This document shows positions 21,305 through 31,544 of a stretch of 64,000 nt of DNA, piece by piece. The position numbers and the translations under genes were made by a program. Numbering within the stretch: position 1 is the stretch's first letter; each line of letters starts with the position of its first letter. This stretch comes from VAZQ01 sp963827585 (lineage in GTDB: Bacteria > Pseudomonadota > Alphaproteobacteria > Rhizobiales > Xanthobacteraceae): contig CAWHCK010000053.1 in the NCBI GenBank assembly GCA_963827585.1, positions 1-64,000 on the forward strand. Reading direction: 5' to 3'. Below the pieces are notes generated by a model. It ran no database searches and was not told the origin of the DNA. It worked only from the letters and a program-made list of their open reading frames with translations.

Positions 21305-22120
21305 CGAACGTCGATTTGACCGCTCCGATCGTATCCGATGCGCCGGCCGCCGCGCGCAAACGGGTGGTAGCCGGCGGCCGAACTCTTGCTCGCGCTACTG
21401 CTGCTGCTGGGCTGGGAACTCGGCGCGCGTACGCTCGGCACCGTGTTCTTCGCCCCGCCGCTCGAGGTTGCGGCACGGATCGTGCAGCTTGCACGGAGCG
21501 GGACGCTGATCGCCGACGTCGCGGCGACCTTGCGGGTCTCGGCGCTCGGCTTCGCCATCGCCTGCTTTGCCGGCGTTCTGCTGCCGTTTCTGCTTCACCG
21601 GTCGCCGCGCCTGACCGCGGCTGTCGAGCCCTACATCATGGCCTCGATGGGAATTCCCAAATACGCGCTCGCGCCCTGGCTCATTCTGTGGTTCGGCATC
21701 GGTGACCTGCCGAAGCTCGTCGTGGTGACACTGATGGTGTTCTACATCATCTTCATCACGACTTCGGCGGGAATTCGGGCCGTCGATCAGCGTCTCGTCA
21801 ATATGGCGCGGGTGGCAGGCGCGAACGAGGCGGTGATTGCCCGCGAGATCATGTGGAAATCGCTATTGCCGTTCTTCTTCACAGGCCTGAAAGTGGCCTT
21901 GCCGCGTGCGGTCAGTGCCACCATTGTCGGGGAGTTTCTGGTCGCCACCGAAGGGGTTGGTCACTACATCGAGCATTCCCGCCAAGTATCCGATACGGTT
22001 GGCGTTTTTGCCGGCATCGTGATCGCGATGGTGCTGGTCCTGTCGATCAATGCCGTGGTGAACATGGTCGAGCGTCGCGCGCTCGACTGGCGGCCGGTCG
22101 AGCGCGAAATGGAGCTGTGA
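21301..22120 (+). CDS. second ABC transporter permease of the operon, one frameshift
   Basis: Begins at the overlapping ATGA with MTNVDLTAPIVSDAPAAARK and then needs one frame change near 21380 (an extra G in GCCGGCGGCCG) to enter LLALLLLLGWELGARTLGT. The rest is clean: FFAPPLEVAARIVQLARSG, APWLILWFGIGDLPKLVVVT, RVAGANEAVIAREIMWKSLL and RRALDWRPVEREMEL. About 272 residues. It is clearly different from the permease at 19728, so this operon also encodes two unlike membrane subunits. The next gene starts directly after its stop (TGAATG). Confidence 0.87.
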
Positions 22121-22969
22121 ATGAAGCTTGTGAGCTATATCGCTGATGGGAAAGCGTGCTTCGGCGTGGTCACCGGCGAGGGCGTGATCACCTTGAATCA
22201 GCGTCTTGGCGGCCGTTATGCGACCTTGCGCGACGCGCTGGCTGCGAACGGCGTTGCCGAGATCAGGAAGGCCGTCGATGGGGCCAAGCCCGATCACAAG
22301 CTGGCGGACGTCCAGTTGCTGCCGGTGATCCCGAATCCTGAAAAGATTCTTTGTGCCGGCATCAACTACCGTTCGCATGCGGCCGAGACCGGGCGCGAAC
22401 TGCCAAAGCAGCCGAGCATGTTCATCCGACTCGCCAATACGCTCACCGGCCACGACGGCGAGATGATCCGCCCCTCGGTGTCGCAAAACTTCGACTTCGA
22501 AGGCGAGTTTGCTGTCGTGATCGGTCGCGGCGGCCGTCACATTCCGGTCGAGCGCGCGCTCGATCACGTCGCGGGCTATACCTGTTTCGTCGACGGCAGC
22601 GTACGCGACTATCAGAAATTCTCCGTGACGTCGGGAAAGAATTTTCCCGGCACCGGCCCGCTCGGGCCCTGGATCGTCACGGCCGACGAAATTCCGGACC
22701 CGACGCGTCTCACGCTGACGACGCGCCTCAACGGCGAGGAGGTGCAGAAGTCCGGCACCGATCTCCTGATCTATTCCGTGCCGCAGATCATCGCCTTCTG
22801 CTCGGATTTCACGCCGCTGGTGCCCGGCGACGTGATCGCGACGGGCACGCCGGAAGGCGTCGGGCATCGCCGCACGCCGCCCTTGTGGATGAAGCCCGGC
22901 GACGTGCTCGAAGTCGAGATTTCCAGCATCGGAACGCTGCGCAATCGCGTGGTGGACGAGAAGCCGTAG
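22121..22969 (+). CDS. fumarylacetoacetate hydrolase family protein
   Basis: An intact 282-residue FAH-family enzyme, a Mg2+-dependent hydrolase or decarboxylase of beta-diketo acids such as fumarylpyruvate, fumarylacetoacetate or 5-oxopent-3-ene-tricarboxylate. Family blocks are KILCAGINYRSHAAETGREL, NFDFEGEFAVVIGRGGRHI with the acidic metal ligands, CFVDGSVRDYQKF, GKNFPGTGPLGPWIVTADEI and DVIATGTPEGVGHRR. It immediately follows the ABC permease stop, so it is co-transcribed with an importer. With the cupin dioxygenase 5 kb away it would make the last step of a gentisate-like route (fumarylpyruvate to fumarate and pyruvate); that link is inference. Confidence 0.88.
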   Translation: MKLVSYIADGKACFGVVTGEGVITLNQRLGGRYATLRDALAANGVAEIRKAVDGAKPDHKLADVQLLPVIPNPEKILCAGINYRSHAAETGRELPKQPSMFIRLANTLTGHDGEMIRPSVSQNFDFEGEFAVVIGRGGRHIPVERALDHVAGYTCFVDGSVRDYQKFSVTSGKNFPGTGPLGPWIVTADEIPDPTRLTLTTRLNGEEVQKSGTDLLIYSVPQIIAFCSDFTPLVPGDVIATGTPEGVGHRRTPPLWMKPGDVLEVEISSIGTLRNRVVDEKP

Positions 22970-23098
22970 GCTGGGCAAAGCGAAGCGAGCCCACGGTCTG
23001 TCCCGCCGGCACAAGTGATGCTTGGTCAAACGCGCAGGGTCCACCGCGAACCGCGGCAAAGACTCGGGCATGCGTCTTTGCCCACCCTGCGCGACCCG
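22970..23098. repeat. dispersed intergenic element with inverted ends
   Basis: Begins GTAGGCTGGGCAAAGCGAAG, directly overlapping the FAH stop region, and contains CGCAGGGT...ACCCTGCGC and GCAAAGAC...GTCTTTGC inverted pairs. GGTGGGCAAAGCGAAGC-like elements are common dispersed repeats in alphaproteobacteria. It separates two convergent genes and could also act as a bidirectional terminator. Confidence 0.6.
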
Positions 23099-23100
23099 GC

Positions 23101-24114
23101 TCATTTCACGTACTCGTCCGTGTAGAGCCCATCATAGGACTTGAGCTTCTCCTCGGGCTTCAGCAGTCCGGCGCCCATGTTGTAGAGTTCGGCATTCTCG
23201 AGGTCCGCCTTGGTGACCACCGGCGGGCGCGGGGCGCCCTTGCGGATTTCGGCAAAGCCTGCCGCGAGCAGCTTTTCGTCGAATGCCTGGAAGCGTTTCT
23301 TGAGGAACGGGAGCGCTTCGTCCGGACGCTCGAGCATGACGGTGATCGCCTCGACCATCGCCAGACCCAGCTTCACGCATGCGGACTTGCGCCGGTCGCA
23401 CGTTTCCGGCTTGGCGACGAAGACGTTGTGGCCGAAGGGATACATGTCGGCCGGGTCGCCGTCCGCACCGCTAGCGATAACCACGGCGCTGCCCTCGAGC
23501 ACAGGCTGCAACGGCCACGGCATCGACATCGCGAAGCCGTCGACCTGCCGCGTCTGAAAGGCCGCGATGGCGCTGTTCGGCGCCATCGGCGCGATCCGAA
23601 TTTCATCGGCATTGTATCCCGCCCGCCGCGCCAGCAGCAGGACATAGGCGTGGATCACGGAGTTGATCGAATTGACCGCGATGGTCCGGCCGCGCATGAG
23701 CTGCGCGCGCTTTTCCAGCGTCGCCTTGGGGTCGAAGCCCGCCGCGGCCGCGATCTCCTTGCGCAGGACGATCTGGATGGTGGGCCGGTTGAGCGTACTC
23801 ACGATGGCGAGCAGGCGTTGGCCGCGCGCGGCGGCACGCGTGAGTGTCGCCCCCGATATCTGGGCGAAATCCGCGCTGCCGGAAATCACCGCATTGGCGG
23901 AGCCGATGCCGGCGATCACGACGCTCTTGACGTTGAGCCCGCGCTTGGCGAACAGGCCCATGTCTTCTGCGAGATAGCCCGGGGCAAACGTGAGCGCGAC
24001 GTTCGGCACCGCCAGCACGACGTCTTCGGCGCCGCCTTGCTGAGCATGAGCGGCAGTGGCCATGAGAGCGACGGCTGCAACGGCGAAACAACGACTGATC
24101 GCGACCGCCGACAT
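23101..24114 (-). CDS. ABC transporter periplasmic substrate-binding protein (NMT1/SsuA type)
   Basis: An intact 337-residue binding protein. The signal peptide is MSAVAISRCFAVAAVALMAT then AAHAQQ, with cleavage expected after AHA. The mature part has LTFAPGYLAEDMGLFAKRGL, GSADFAQISGATLTRAAARG and FQTRQVDGFAMSMPWPLQPV, the fold I/fold II ligand-cleft blocks of the family. GGGAGAGAG before ATG 24114 is a good ribosome site. It is convergent with the FAH gene and divergent from another binding protein at 24249, with a 134-base shared upstream region. It is the likely receptor for the importer at 19728-22120. Confidence 0.88.
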   Translation of the reverse strand: MSAVAISRCFAVAAVALMATAAHAQQGGAEDVVLAVPNVALTFAPGYLAEDMGLFAKRGLNVKSVVIAGIGSANAVISGSADFAQISGATLTRAAARGQRLLAIVSTLNRPTIQIVLRKEIAAAAGFDPKATLEKRAQLMRGRTIAVNSINSVIHAYVLLLARRAGYNADEIRIAPMAPNSAIAAFQTRQVDGFAMSMPWPLQPVLEGSAVVIASGADGDPADMYPFGHNVFVAKPETCDRRKSACVKLGLAMVEAITVMLERPDEALPFLKKRFQAFDEKLLAAGFAEIRKGAPRPPVVTKADLENAELYNMGAGLLKPEEKLKSYDGLYTDEYVK

Positions 24115-24248
24115 GGCACTCTCTCCCACCACTGATCACACCTGGATCATGATCCCCGGCAGCAATATGTGCAATCGGACTTGAGGGCGCATGGCCTGCT
24201 CACCTAGAGTTCATGGTGATCGGGTAGGGCGGTCAAAGGAGAGCGAGC

Positions 24249-25255
24249 ATGCGTCTTGGGCTCAAGGTTGCTGCGGCCGCAGTCCTGGTGCTGCAGGCGG
24301 GCGCGCTCGATGTCGATCCGCGCTGTCGGCCAGCAAGGTCTCCTTCGGGCAGGTTTCTCCCACCGCCACGGCCTGGCCGGGCGTCGTCGCGACCAAGAAA
24401 GGGGTTCTTTGCCGCCAACGGCGTCGAGATGGACACGGTCTCGATCGGCGTGTCTCCGGGCATGCAGGCGGTGGCGGCCGGCTCGCTCAACATCATGCAC
24501 AACACCTGCAATGCGGTGGTCAGCTTCATCGAGATGGGCGGCCGCGGCGTTCATCTGTCGCTGGTCTCGATGGCCATTCATCCCGGCGTGGTGGTGGGAA
24601 AGAAGGGCCTCAGGAGCGCAAGCGAACTGAAGGGCAAGGTGGTCGGCACCTCCTCGATCAAGTCGGGCTCGACCATCCTGTTGCGCCGGCTGCTGAAGGC
24701 ACGGGGCCTGGCGCCGTCCGACTACGACTGGTTGCCGGCCAGGGCAGCGCGCAGATTTTCAGCGGGCTGCAGGCTGGCGCTCTCGATGCGGTCTGGCTGG
24801 TGCCGCCGCAGTCGTCATCGCGACGGCGGCCGGCTATCCCGTCATCGGCACCTTCAAGGAAGTGGCGCCGAAGTTCCCGTTCGTCTGCTTCGCCACCAAC
24901 GACGCCTGGGTCAAGGGCAACACGGCCGCGGCGCAAGGCTTCGCCAAGGCGTGGCTTGCCGCCGTGGAATGGTTGTACGACCCCGGCAATCGCGCCGAAG
25001 CGCAGAAGCCTTCTGGCCGAGGCGCTCAAGCTCTCACCCGACATCGCCACCGCGAGCTATGATGAGCTCATCATCAATAACAAGGACACCTATCCCCGCG
25101 ACGGGAAGGTGGACCTGGACGTGTTGCGGGCGATGATCGACATCATGGTGGAGGGCGAGGAGCTGGCGGCGAAGCCGCAGGGCGACATCCGTCAGATATC
25201 TGGACGACACGATGCTCGGGAGGAAATCGCCGGCAAGATGGCCGATAGCATCTGA
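24249..25255 (+). CDS. ABC transporter periplasmic substrate-binding protein (NMT1/SsuA type), frameshifted
   Basis: A second binding protein of the same broad family, divergent from the one at 23101-24114. MRLGLKVAAAAVLVLQAGAL is the signal peptide; the region up to about 24400 is scrambled by frame changes, then FFAANGVEMDTVSIGVSPGM, AAGSLNIMHNTCNAVVSFIE and SELKGKVVGTSSIKSGSTIL read well. Later blocks FPFVCFATNDAWVKGNTAAA and YDELIINNKDTYPRDGKVDL are in other frames. The end is taken at 25253-25255 in a frame after IRQ, but the last 20 codons are unsure. Corrected length is about 334 residues. It is followed by a TctC receptor after 14 bases. Confidence 0.78.
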
Positions 25256-25269
25256 CAGGGAGCAACGGC

Positions 25270-26240
25270 ATGCTCGCCAAACGATGTTCCTGTGTGCAGG
25301 AGTCGCCGGTACCTGCGCGATAAGCGGCATCGCATCGGCGCAGACCTATCCCGGCAAGCCCATCAGGGTCGTCGTGGGCTTCGCGCCGGGAGGTCCGGCC
25401 GACGTCATGGCGCGTCTGATCGGCCAGCGCCTCACGTCGGTCCTCGGGCAAAGTTTCGTCGTCGACAATCGGCCGGGCGCAGGAGGCACGATCGGGGCGC
25501 GCGCCGTCGCCGAATCGGAGCCGGACGGCTATGCCTTGCTGCTCGGCAACACCAGCACACTCGTCATCAGCCCGCTGATCTACAGGAACCTGGGCTACGA
25601 TGCCGTCAAGAGCTTCGCGCCGGTCGCCTTGCTCGGGACGACCTCCAACCTGCTGATCGTCAATCCCGCGCTGCCGGTAAAGTCGGTGCAGGAGCTGATC
25701 GCCCTCGCCCGCAACAGTCCGGGCAAGCTCAATTATTCTTCGGCCGGAATCGGGACGCCGCCACATCTGATCGGAGAGATGTTCAAGCAGCGCCTCGGGC
25801 TCGACATCGTGCATGTGCCCTACAAGGGCGGAGGACCGTCGGTCGCAGGCCGTGATCGCGGGCGAAACACAGTTCTCGTTCGAGAATCCAGCGACGTCGC
25901 TGCCGCTGGTCCAGGCCGGCAATGTCGGGCGCTGGCGCCACCAGCGAGACCCGCGGTTCGCAGACGCCGGATCTGCCGACCATGATCGAAGCCGGAGTCC
26001 CGGACTTTGCCTCGGTGTCGTTCACGGCGGTGGTGGCGCCGGCCGGCACGCCCGCGGCATCGTTCGACGGCTCAACGCCGCCATCAACGAGAGCCTGCGA
26101 TCGTCCGACGTCGGCGGCACCTGGTGCGGCTCAAGTCGATGCGCAGGTCGCCTCGCCGGAGCGAATTCGACGCCTTTCTCGCCCGCGAGCGGGACAAGTG
26201 GTCGACGGTGATACGGACGGCGGGCGTGCCGGCGGAGTGA
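25270..26240 (+). CDS. TctC/Bug-family periplasmic substrate-binding protein, frameshifted
   Basis: A Bug receptor: after MLAKR the frame shifts by one base near 25283 to MFLCAGVAGTCAISGIASA, a signal peptide, then QTYPGKPIRVVVGFAPGGPA. The family loops ADVMARLIGQRL, NRPGAGGTIGARAVAESEPD and NPALPVKSVQELIALARNSP are present, and IGTPPHLIGEMFKQRLGLDI follows. From about 25850 the frame changes several times (GETQFSFENPATSLPLVQAG, EAGVPDFASVSFTAVVAPAG, LNAAINESLRSSDVGGT) and the end is FLARERDKWSTVIRTAGVPAE at 26240. About 322 residues. No TctA/TctB is adjacent. Confidence 0.83.
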
Positions 26241-26258
26241 TTTCGGGATCAGCGCGGT

Positions 26259-26797
26259 TCATGACTTCGGCGGCGGAAATTCGTCCAGATATTTCTGATA
26301 GGCGTCCTCGACGTCGATCTGCATGGTCGCCAGGATGCGCACGACCGCGTTGTAGAACGCGATCGTGAGCACGAGGTCGGTCAGGCGCTCGTTGTCGAGC
26401 CGCGCGCAGCTCGCGGGAAGTGCGCTCGGGAAATCGCCAGATCCGTCATCTCGCGCGCGCCCGCAGCACGGCCTTGACCAGGGGATCGAGCTGTCGGCCG
26501 GCCTTCGGTCTCGTCGGTGATGGCGCGGATGTCGTCGTCGCTGACGCCGAAGTGGCGGCCGATCTGGACGTGATCGAGTATTCATAGGCCGAGCGCTCCG
26601 AGGTAGCCGACCTGCAGGATGGCCATTCGCGCAGGCGCGGGTCGAGCCGGCTCTCGTGCCGGATGAAGTCCGAGCCGCGAACGCGCGCATAGGATCGGGC
26701 TGTGCACCAGGAGCGAGGATAGAATTGATGTTGCGATCCCAGCAAGTCCTGGAACTCGGGCGGAGGTCCGAGCGAAAAAGATAGGAAGGCGCGCCAT
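26259..26797 (-). CDS. carboxymuconolactone decarboxylase family protein, frameshifted
   Basis: A small alpha-helical protein of the CMD/AhpD family (4-carboxymuconolactone decarboxylase or a peroxidase-like relative). It starts MARLPIFFARTSA at 26797 and needs several frame changes. Recognisable pieces are QDLLGSQHQFYPRS, LDPRLREWAILQVGYLGALG, a YEYSHHVQIGRHFGVSDDDI-like block split over frames, DPLVKAVLRAAREM and LTDLVLTIAFYNAVVRILAT before PPPKS and the stop. The CxxC of AhpD-like peroxidases is not seen; the equivalent region reads YEYS. About 179 residues. It follows the UbiD-like gene on the same strand. The exact reaction is unknown. Confidence 0.7.
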
Positions 26798-26922
26798 CGT
26801 GGAATGCTCTTATGTAGGTGGGAAGGCAGTGATGAGATGGGTGAGCGCCCCATGCGCTCGGTTTTGACGGTCACAACGGTTGGCAGGAGACGGCGAGGCT
26901 CACGGAGCCACGCTGACCCGAC

Positions 26923-28619
26923 CTAGAGCCGTCCTTTCGGCTTTCGTCGCAAACGCGCGCAGGCTTTCCGGCGTAAGCCCGGCGCGCTGGCGCGCGAGCG
27001 TCTCGCGGCCGGGGTAATTTCCCAGTCGCCGGTGGCGGCACGGCGCGCGAAGGTCTCCCAGCGGTCGGTCCAATCGCCCAGGCCGTAGCCGTGCCAGGGC
27101 GACTGCGCGCTCAGCGGATAGAGGTCGAGCTCCTCCCAGAGCGCGCGTGCATGCTCCATGTATTCGCGCGTTGGCAAGGGCGAGCGGCGCCATCGGGTAT
27201 TTGCGCGTGGCGTCGATCAGCAGGCCGAATCGGAGGTCTTCGGTCCGTATTGTGCGCCCTGAACGCCGCCGCGGTGGGGCACGAGATGCACGTCCTCGAT
27301 CGGGTTGGTGCGGTAGGCGAGCGACCACAGCACGGCATCCATGCTGGCGGGATCGATGTCCTCGCTGACCGCGATGACGATCTTGCCGCAATTCGACTGC
27401 AGGGTCGCGGCGCCGTGAAGCGCCACGCCAGACCTCGGTGCGCGGCGTGCTCCCTCGGCGAACTGCACGAAGATGACCGGGCGCAGGTTGGTCAGACGCT
27501 CGTGCATCACCACCCGGCGGACGGCCTTGATCGCCGAGCCGATCGCGCAGGTGATTGAGAAACAGCGGCTCGTAGGCGACCTTCTTGATCGACGCTCGAT
27601 TCGCTCGGCGTCACCTGGCTGATGATCGAGGTGAAGACCGGCGCGCGCTTGTGGGTGATGGCGGTCACCTGCATCGGCATGTTGTAGGCCTCGAGCGCGA
27701 CATAGCCGTTGCTCTCGCCGAACGGGGCCTCAGGCTCGAGCTTGTCGGGATCGATCAGCCCTTCGATCACGATTTCCGACGACGCCGGACGTCGAGTCGA
27801 TCGTGACAGCCTTCGCCATCTCGATCGGCGCGCCGGCGAGCGCGCCTGCGACGCCGAGCTCGTCCATGTCGACGGCGAGCTTCTGCGGACCGGTGAACAT
27901 GACGACCGGCGCGCAGCCGACACGATCGCGATCGGCATCGGCGTGCCGCCGCGCGCGGTACTTGAGCCAATGCAGTAGCCGCCGGCGCCGGTTGCCTCGC
28001 GCGCGACCATGCGCACCACCAGCCGGTCGGCCGCTTTCAGGGCGGCACGATACGTGCCCATGTTCTGGATGCCGCTGTCGGGATCGCGGGTGACGCAGAG
28101 CGTCGCCGTCAGATACGGGCGCGGAGTCGAACCGGGCGTCGAGACCGGCACCGGCAGGCGCGCAAGGCCGCCGCGGGCCTCGAGGTCGTCGCCGTGAGCA
28201 CGACCTCCTGGCAGCGCGGCGCGGCGACCGGATCGGGGCGATCGGGCGGGCGATGGCCCGCATCCAGGCCTCGCCGATGTCGGCCACCGGCTGTCCCATG
28301 CCGATGGCATAGATTCGGGTGAGAGGCCGCGAGCGCGCCGACCACGACCGGAACGTCGTAGCGCCGCCCTTGGCGTCGGTCACATTGGTGAACAGGAACG
28401 CTCCGCCGCCTGTCCTCGGGCACGCCGCCCAGGAACTGCCATCGCACCAACGGGTGAAGCTCGGTATCCTTGTTGATCGGCCGATCGATGCGGACGCAGC
28501 AGACCGTTGCGCCTCGAGATCGGCCAAATGCTCCTGGAAATCGAGCCGCGGGACTGGTCCTGCAAGCGGGCGCGGTGCGAAGGTGCGGGCTGGTCCAGCA
28601 TCTGGGCTCCGGGTTCCAT
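26923..28619 (-). CDS. UbiD-family (prenylated-FMN) decarboxylase, heavily frameshifted
   Basis: UbiD enzymes decarboxylate, or carboxylate, aromatic and unsaturated acids using prenylated FMN. Family blocks spread over three frames include FQEHLADLEAQ, GGAFLFTNVTDAKGG, YAIGMGQPVADIGEAWMRAI, LPVPVSTPGS, YLTATLCVTRDPDSGIQNMG, KLAVDMDELGVAGALAGAPI, GLIDPDKLEPEAPFGESNGY, QVTAITHKRAPVFTSIISQV and SEDIDPASMDAVLWSLAYR. About nine frame changes occur. The start is uncertain: ATG 28619 is a choice without a good ribosome site. The end could also be 26900. About 565 residues corrected. No ubiX (prenyl-FMN synthase) is in the window. Confidence 0.78.
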
Positions 28620-28765
28620 CGGTGGACTCAGGTCTAGCCCGAACCGTATCACGATCGTATGATCCGGCCGCCGATCGTACTCGATCTGCGCGTGCCTGAT
28701 CGGACGACCTGTCCCACCCCGTCATCCTCAGGTAGCTATACCACCCATCGGATCGCACTCAGAGC

Positions 28766-29794
28766 ATGGACCTCACAAACCATCGACGTTCACGCCCATA
28801 TCCTGACCGAGGAAACGATCCGGCTGCTGCAGCGCGAAGCGCCCAAGGTGGCGCCCAAGCTGTCCGATGTCGACGATCAGTTCGGCACCCTCGACGTCGC
28901 CGGCAATGTCTATCGGCATTTCCCGCGCGGAGGCTGGGACCTGGAGCGGCGCCTGCAGGACATGGCGGCATCCAAGGTCGACGTGCAGGTGCTTTCGGTG
29001 TGCCCGCAGACCTTCCGTGTACGCCCAGCCGGCGGCGCTGGCGGCGGGGTTCGCCCGCATCCAGAACGAGCAGCTCGCCAAGCTGGTCAAGGCCCGTCCC
29101 GACCGCTTTCTCGCCATCGCGACGCTTCCGATGCAGGCGCCGAAGCTTGCGGCCGACGAGCTTCGCCACGCCGATGAGGTGCTCGGGCTGCGCGGCGCGC
29201 AGATCGGCTCGAATATCGCGGGCAGGAACCTCGACGATCCGGAGCTCGAGCCGGTTTGGGCGACGGCAGCCGAGCTCGGCGCCTTCATCCTGGTCCATCC
29301 TATAAACGTGGCGGGCGCCGACCGGCTGTCGTCCTATTATCTCGGCAATCTGATCGGCAATCCGCTCGATACCACCATCGCCGCCGCGTGCCTCGTCTTC
29401 AGCGGGGTGCTCGAGCGCCATCCGGCGTGAAGATCTGCCTCGCCCACGGCGGCGGATTCGTTCCCTATCAGGCCGGTCGCTTCCGGCACGGCTGGCATGT
29501 GCGCACGGAGCCGAAGAGCAAGCTTTCCAATCCGCCGACGGATTCGCTCGGGCGCTTCTACTTCGATACCATCGTGCACTCGAAAGAGGTGCTCGAATTC
29601 CTCGTCGGCAATGCCGGCGCCGACCGCGTGCTGCTCGGCAGCGACTATCCCTTCGACATGGGCATGCCCGACGGCGTGCTGCAGGTCCGCGGATTCTCGA
29701 TCCCGACGCCGACCAGTCCGCCATTCTCGGCGGGCGGGCGCGGGCGCTGCTGGGTGCCACGGGCGACAAGACCTCGGCGCGGGCATTCGCCTGA
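28766..29794 (+). CDS. ACMSD-type amidohydrolase, frameshifted
   Basis: An amidohydrolase-2 (ACMSD/gamma-resorcylate decarboxylase-like) zinc enzyme; relatives decarboxylate aromatic or muconate semialdehyde acids without redox change. After MDLT the frame shifts to IDVHAHILTEETIRLLQREA with the HxH metal motif. A further shift near 29020 leads into LAAGFARIQNEQLAKLVKAR and GAFILVHPINVAGADRLSSY. Near 29428 another leads to KICLAHGGGFVPYQAGRFRH (metal histidine) and VLLGSDYPFDMGMPDGVL with the catalytic aspartate. The end near 29794 (SARAFA) is inferred. About 342 residues, family size. It is divergent from the UbiD gene and precedes a cupin on the same strand. Confidence 0.8.
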
Positions 29795-29836
29795 CGCTTG
29801 GAAACGGCAGTTGAGAGCAAACGGAGGAGACCAGAG

Positions 29837-30306
29837 ATGTCGCAGCAGACCGCCGTTGCGCGAACGCCGGGCGCCAAGCGCGCCGGCGCCGGCGAATACG
29901 TGTTCGATCTCGCCGAGGTGAACCATATCCTGGGCGGCCCGACTATTCCACCGCCAACGGTGCCTGCGTCGAGGGCGACCGCATGATCGTCGGGCTGATG
30001 CGGATGCCGGCCGGCACCGGTGCGGAGCCGCATTCGCACCCGAACGAGCAATGGATCTACATCCTGCAGGGCACGTTCAAAGCCAGGATCGGCGACCAGG
30101 AGGTCGAGGCGAAGCCCGGCTCGGTGGTCTACGTTCCCTCCAATGTCGTGCATTCCGGCAAGGCGACGCCCGACGGCGACGTGGTGTTCTTCACCGTCAA
30201 GGACGCCTCCCATAGCCTGCACGGCATCAAGGCGGCGAGCGCGCTGATCGAACGCGTGGCGAGGCGCTCGGCGCCGGCGCGACTCGGCCGTGCGCGGCGA
30301 GGCTAG
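29837..30306 (+). CDS. small cupin-domain protein, frameshifted
   Basis: A single-cupin protein of about 155 residues. It starts MSQQTAVARTPGAKRAGAGE with ACGGAGGAG upstream, shifts frame near 29940, then reads MIVGLMRMPAGTGAEPHSHP, NEQWIYILQGTFKARIGDQE and SVVYVPSNVVHSGKATPDGD. The two cupin motifs (PHSHPNEQ...E and PSNVVHSG) give the usual His/His/Glu/His metal set. Single cupins beside amidohydrolases often stabilise or isomerise labile intermediates or act as small dioxygenases; no specific reaction can be assigned. It follows the amidohydrolase by 42 bases. Confidence 0.8.
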
Positions 30307-30412
30307 GATCGCGCGGCGGATTGGTCTGTTTCGGCGTTGGCGCCTGGGCTACAATCGATGGGAGCGCGCCCACCGGTGCGGGCGGCGAATCAGCAGGATC
30401 CAGGGAGGAGCG

Positions 30413-31401
30413 ATGAAACGATCGGTTGGGTCTGGCGCTGCTGTGCCTTGCATTCGGCACCGTCACGGCCTCGGCGCAGGACAAATATCCCGTCGAAGCC
30501 GGTGAAGATCATCGTGCCCTATGCGCCCGGCGGCGCGACCGACATCGTCTCGCGCATTCTCGGCGAGCAGATGCGCCAGATCCTCGGCCAGCCTTCGTGG
30601 TCGAGAACAAGCCGGGCGCCAACGGCATCGTCGCCGTCAATGAAATGGTGAACGCGCAGGCCGGACGGCTACACGCTGATGATCGGCAACGTGACCACCA
30701 ACACGATCACGCCGGTGCTGACCCCGCCAAGTTGCCGACAACTACGACAAGAACGTCGTGCCGGTGTCGCGCCTGGTCGATATTCCGGCATTCCTGACCG
30801 TGACGACCACGAATTTCGCCGTCAAAACCGTTGCCGAACTGATCGACTACGCCAAGAAGAATCCCGGCAAGCTCCGCTACGGCACAGCGTCGGCGCCGGC
30901 AGCTATCCGCACTACGACATGGAGTTCTTCGCCAAGAAGGCCGGCGACTCGACATGATCTCATTCACAACAAGAACGGCGCCTCCGGCGTGATCAACGAC
31001 ATGATCGCCGGCGACATGCAGGCGTCTTTCCTCAACGTCGCCTCGACCGCGGCCCAGATCAAGGCCGGCAAGTTGCGGCCGCTCGCGCTCGTCAACCGAT
31101 CAGCGCCTGCCCGAATTCCCCGAGCGTCGCGACCATGCAGGAGATCGGCTATCCCGGCGTCGGCACGATCGCCTGGCAAGGGCTGTTCGCGCCGGCGGTA
31201 CGCCGAAAGAGGTGTTGGAAACCGTGTTCAAGGCCTCCGTCCAGGCGATGCAGGCGCCCGCGGTGGTCAGAAGCATTCAAGAAGCAGTATTTCAACATCG
31301 TTCCCAACAAATCGCTCGACGATGCCAAGGCGTGGCTGGAGGACGAAATCAAGCATCTGGAAGGACATCACCGCCAGGTGAAGATCGAAGCTGCGGAATG
31401 A
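30413..31401 (+). CDS. TctC/Bug-family periplasmic substrate-binding protein, frameshifted
   Basis: GGGAGGAG precedes ATG 30413. After MKRSVG the frame shifts to LALLCLAFGTVTASAQDKYP, a signal peptide cut after SAQ. Then VKIIVPYAPGGATDIVSRIL, VENKPGANGIVAVNEMV, FAVKTVAELIDYAKKNPGKL, NGASGVINDMIAGDMQASFL and EDEIKH are readable in alternating frames, ending RQVKIEAAE. At least eight frame changes; corrected length about 329 residues. It is the first of two adjacent TctC genes upstream of a hydrolase and TctB/TctA genes, so it is a candidate receptor for that transporter. Confidence 0.83.
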
Positions 31402-31544
31402 GGCGGCAGTCTGAGTTCGCATGGCGGATCTGCACCGTGATTGCCACCGGGGAATCGGGCTTGCCGAGTTCCCTATGGCGCGGACAAACCGGCACGATGC
31501 AAAGCAAGAGCGCCGAGATAGGCGTCAGCAACGGGGAGGACGAC

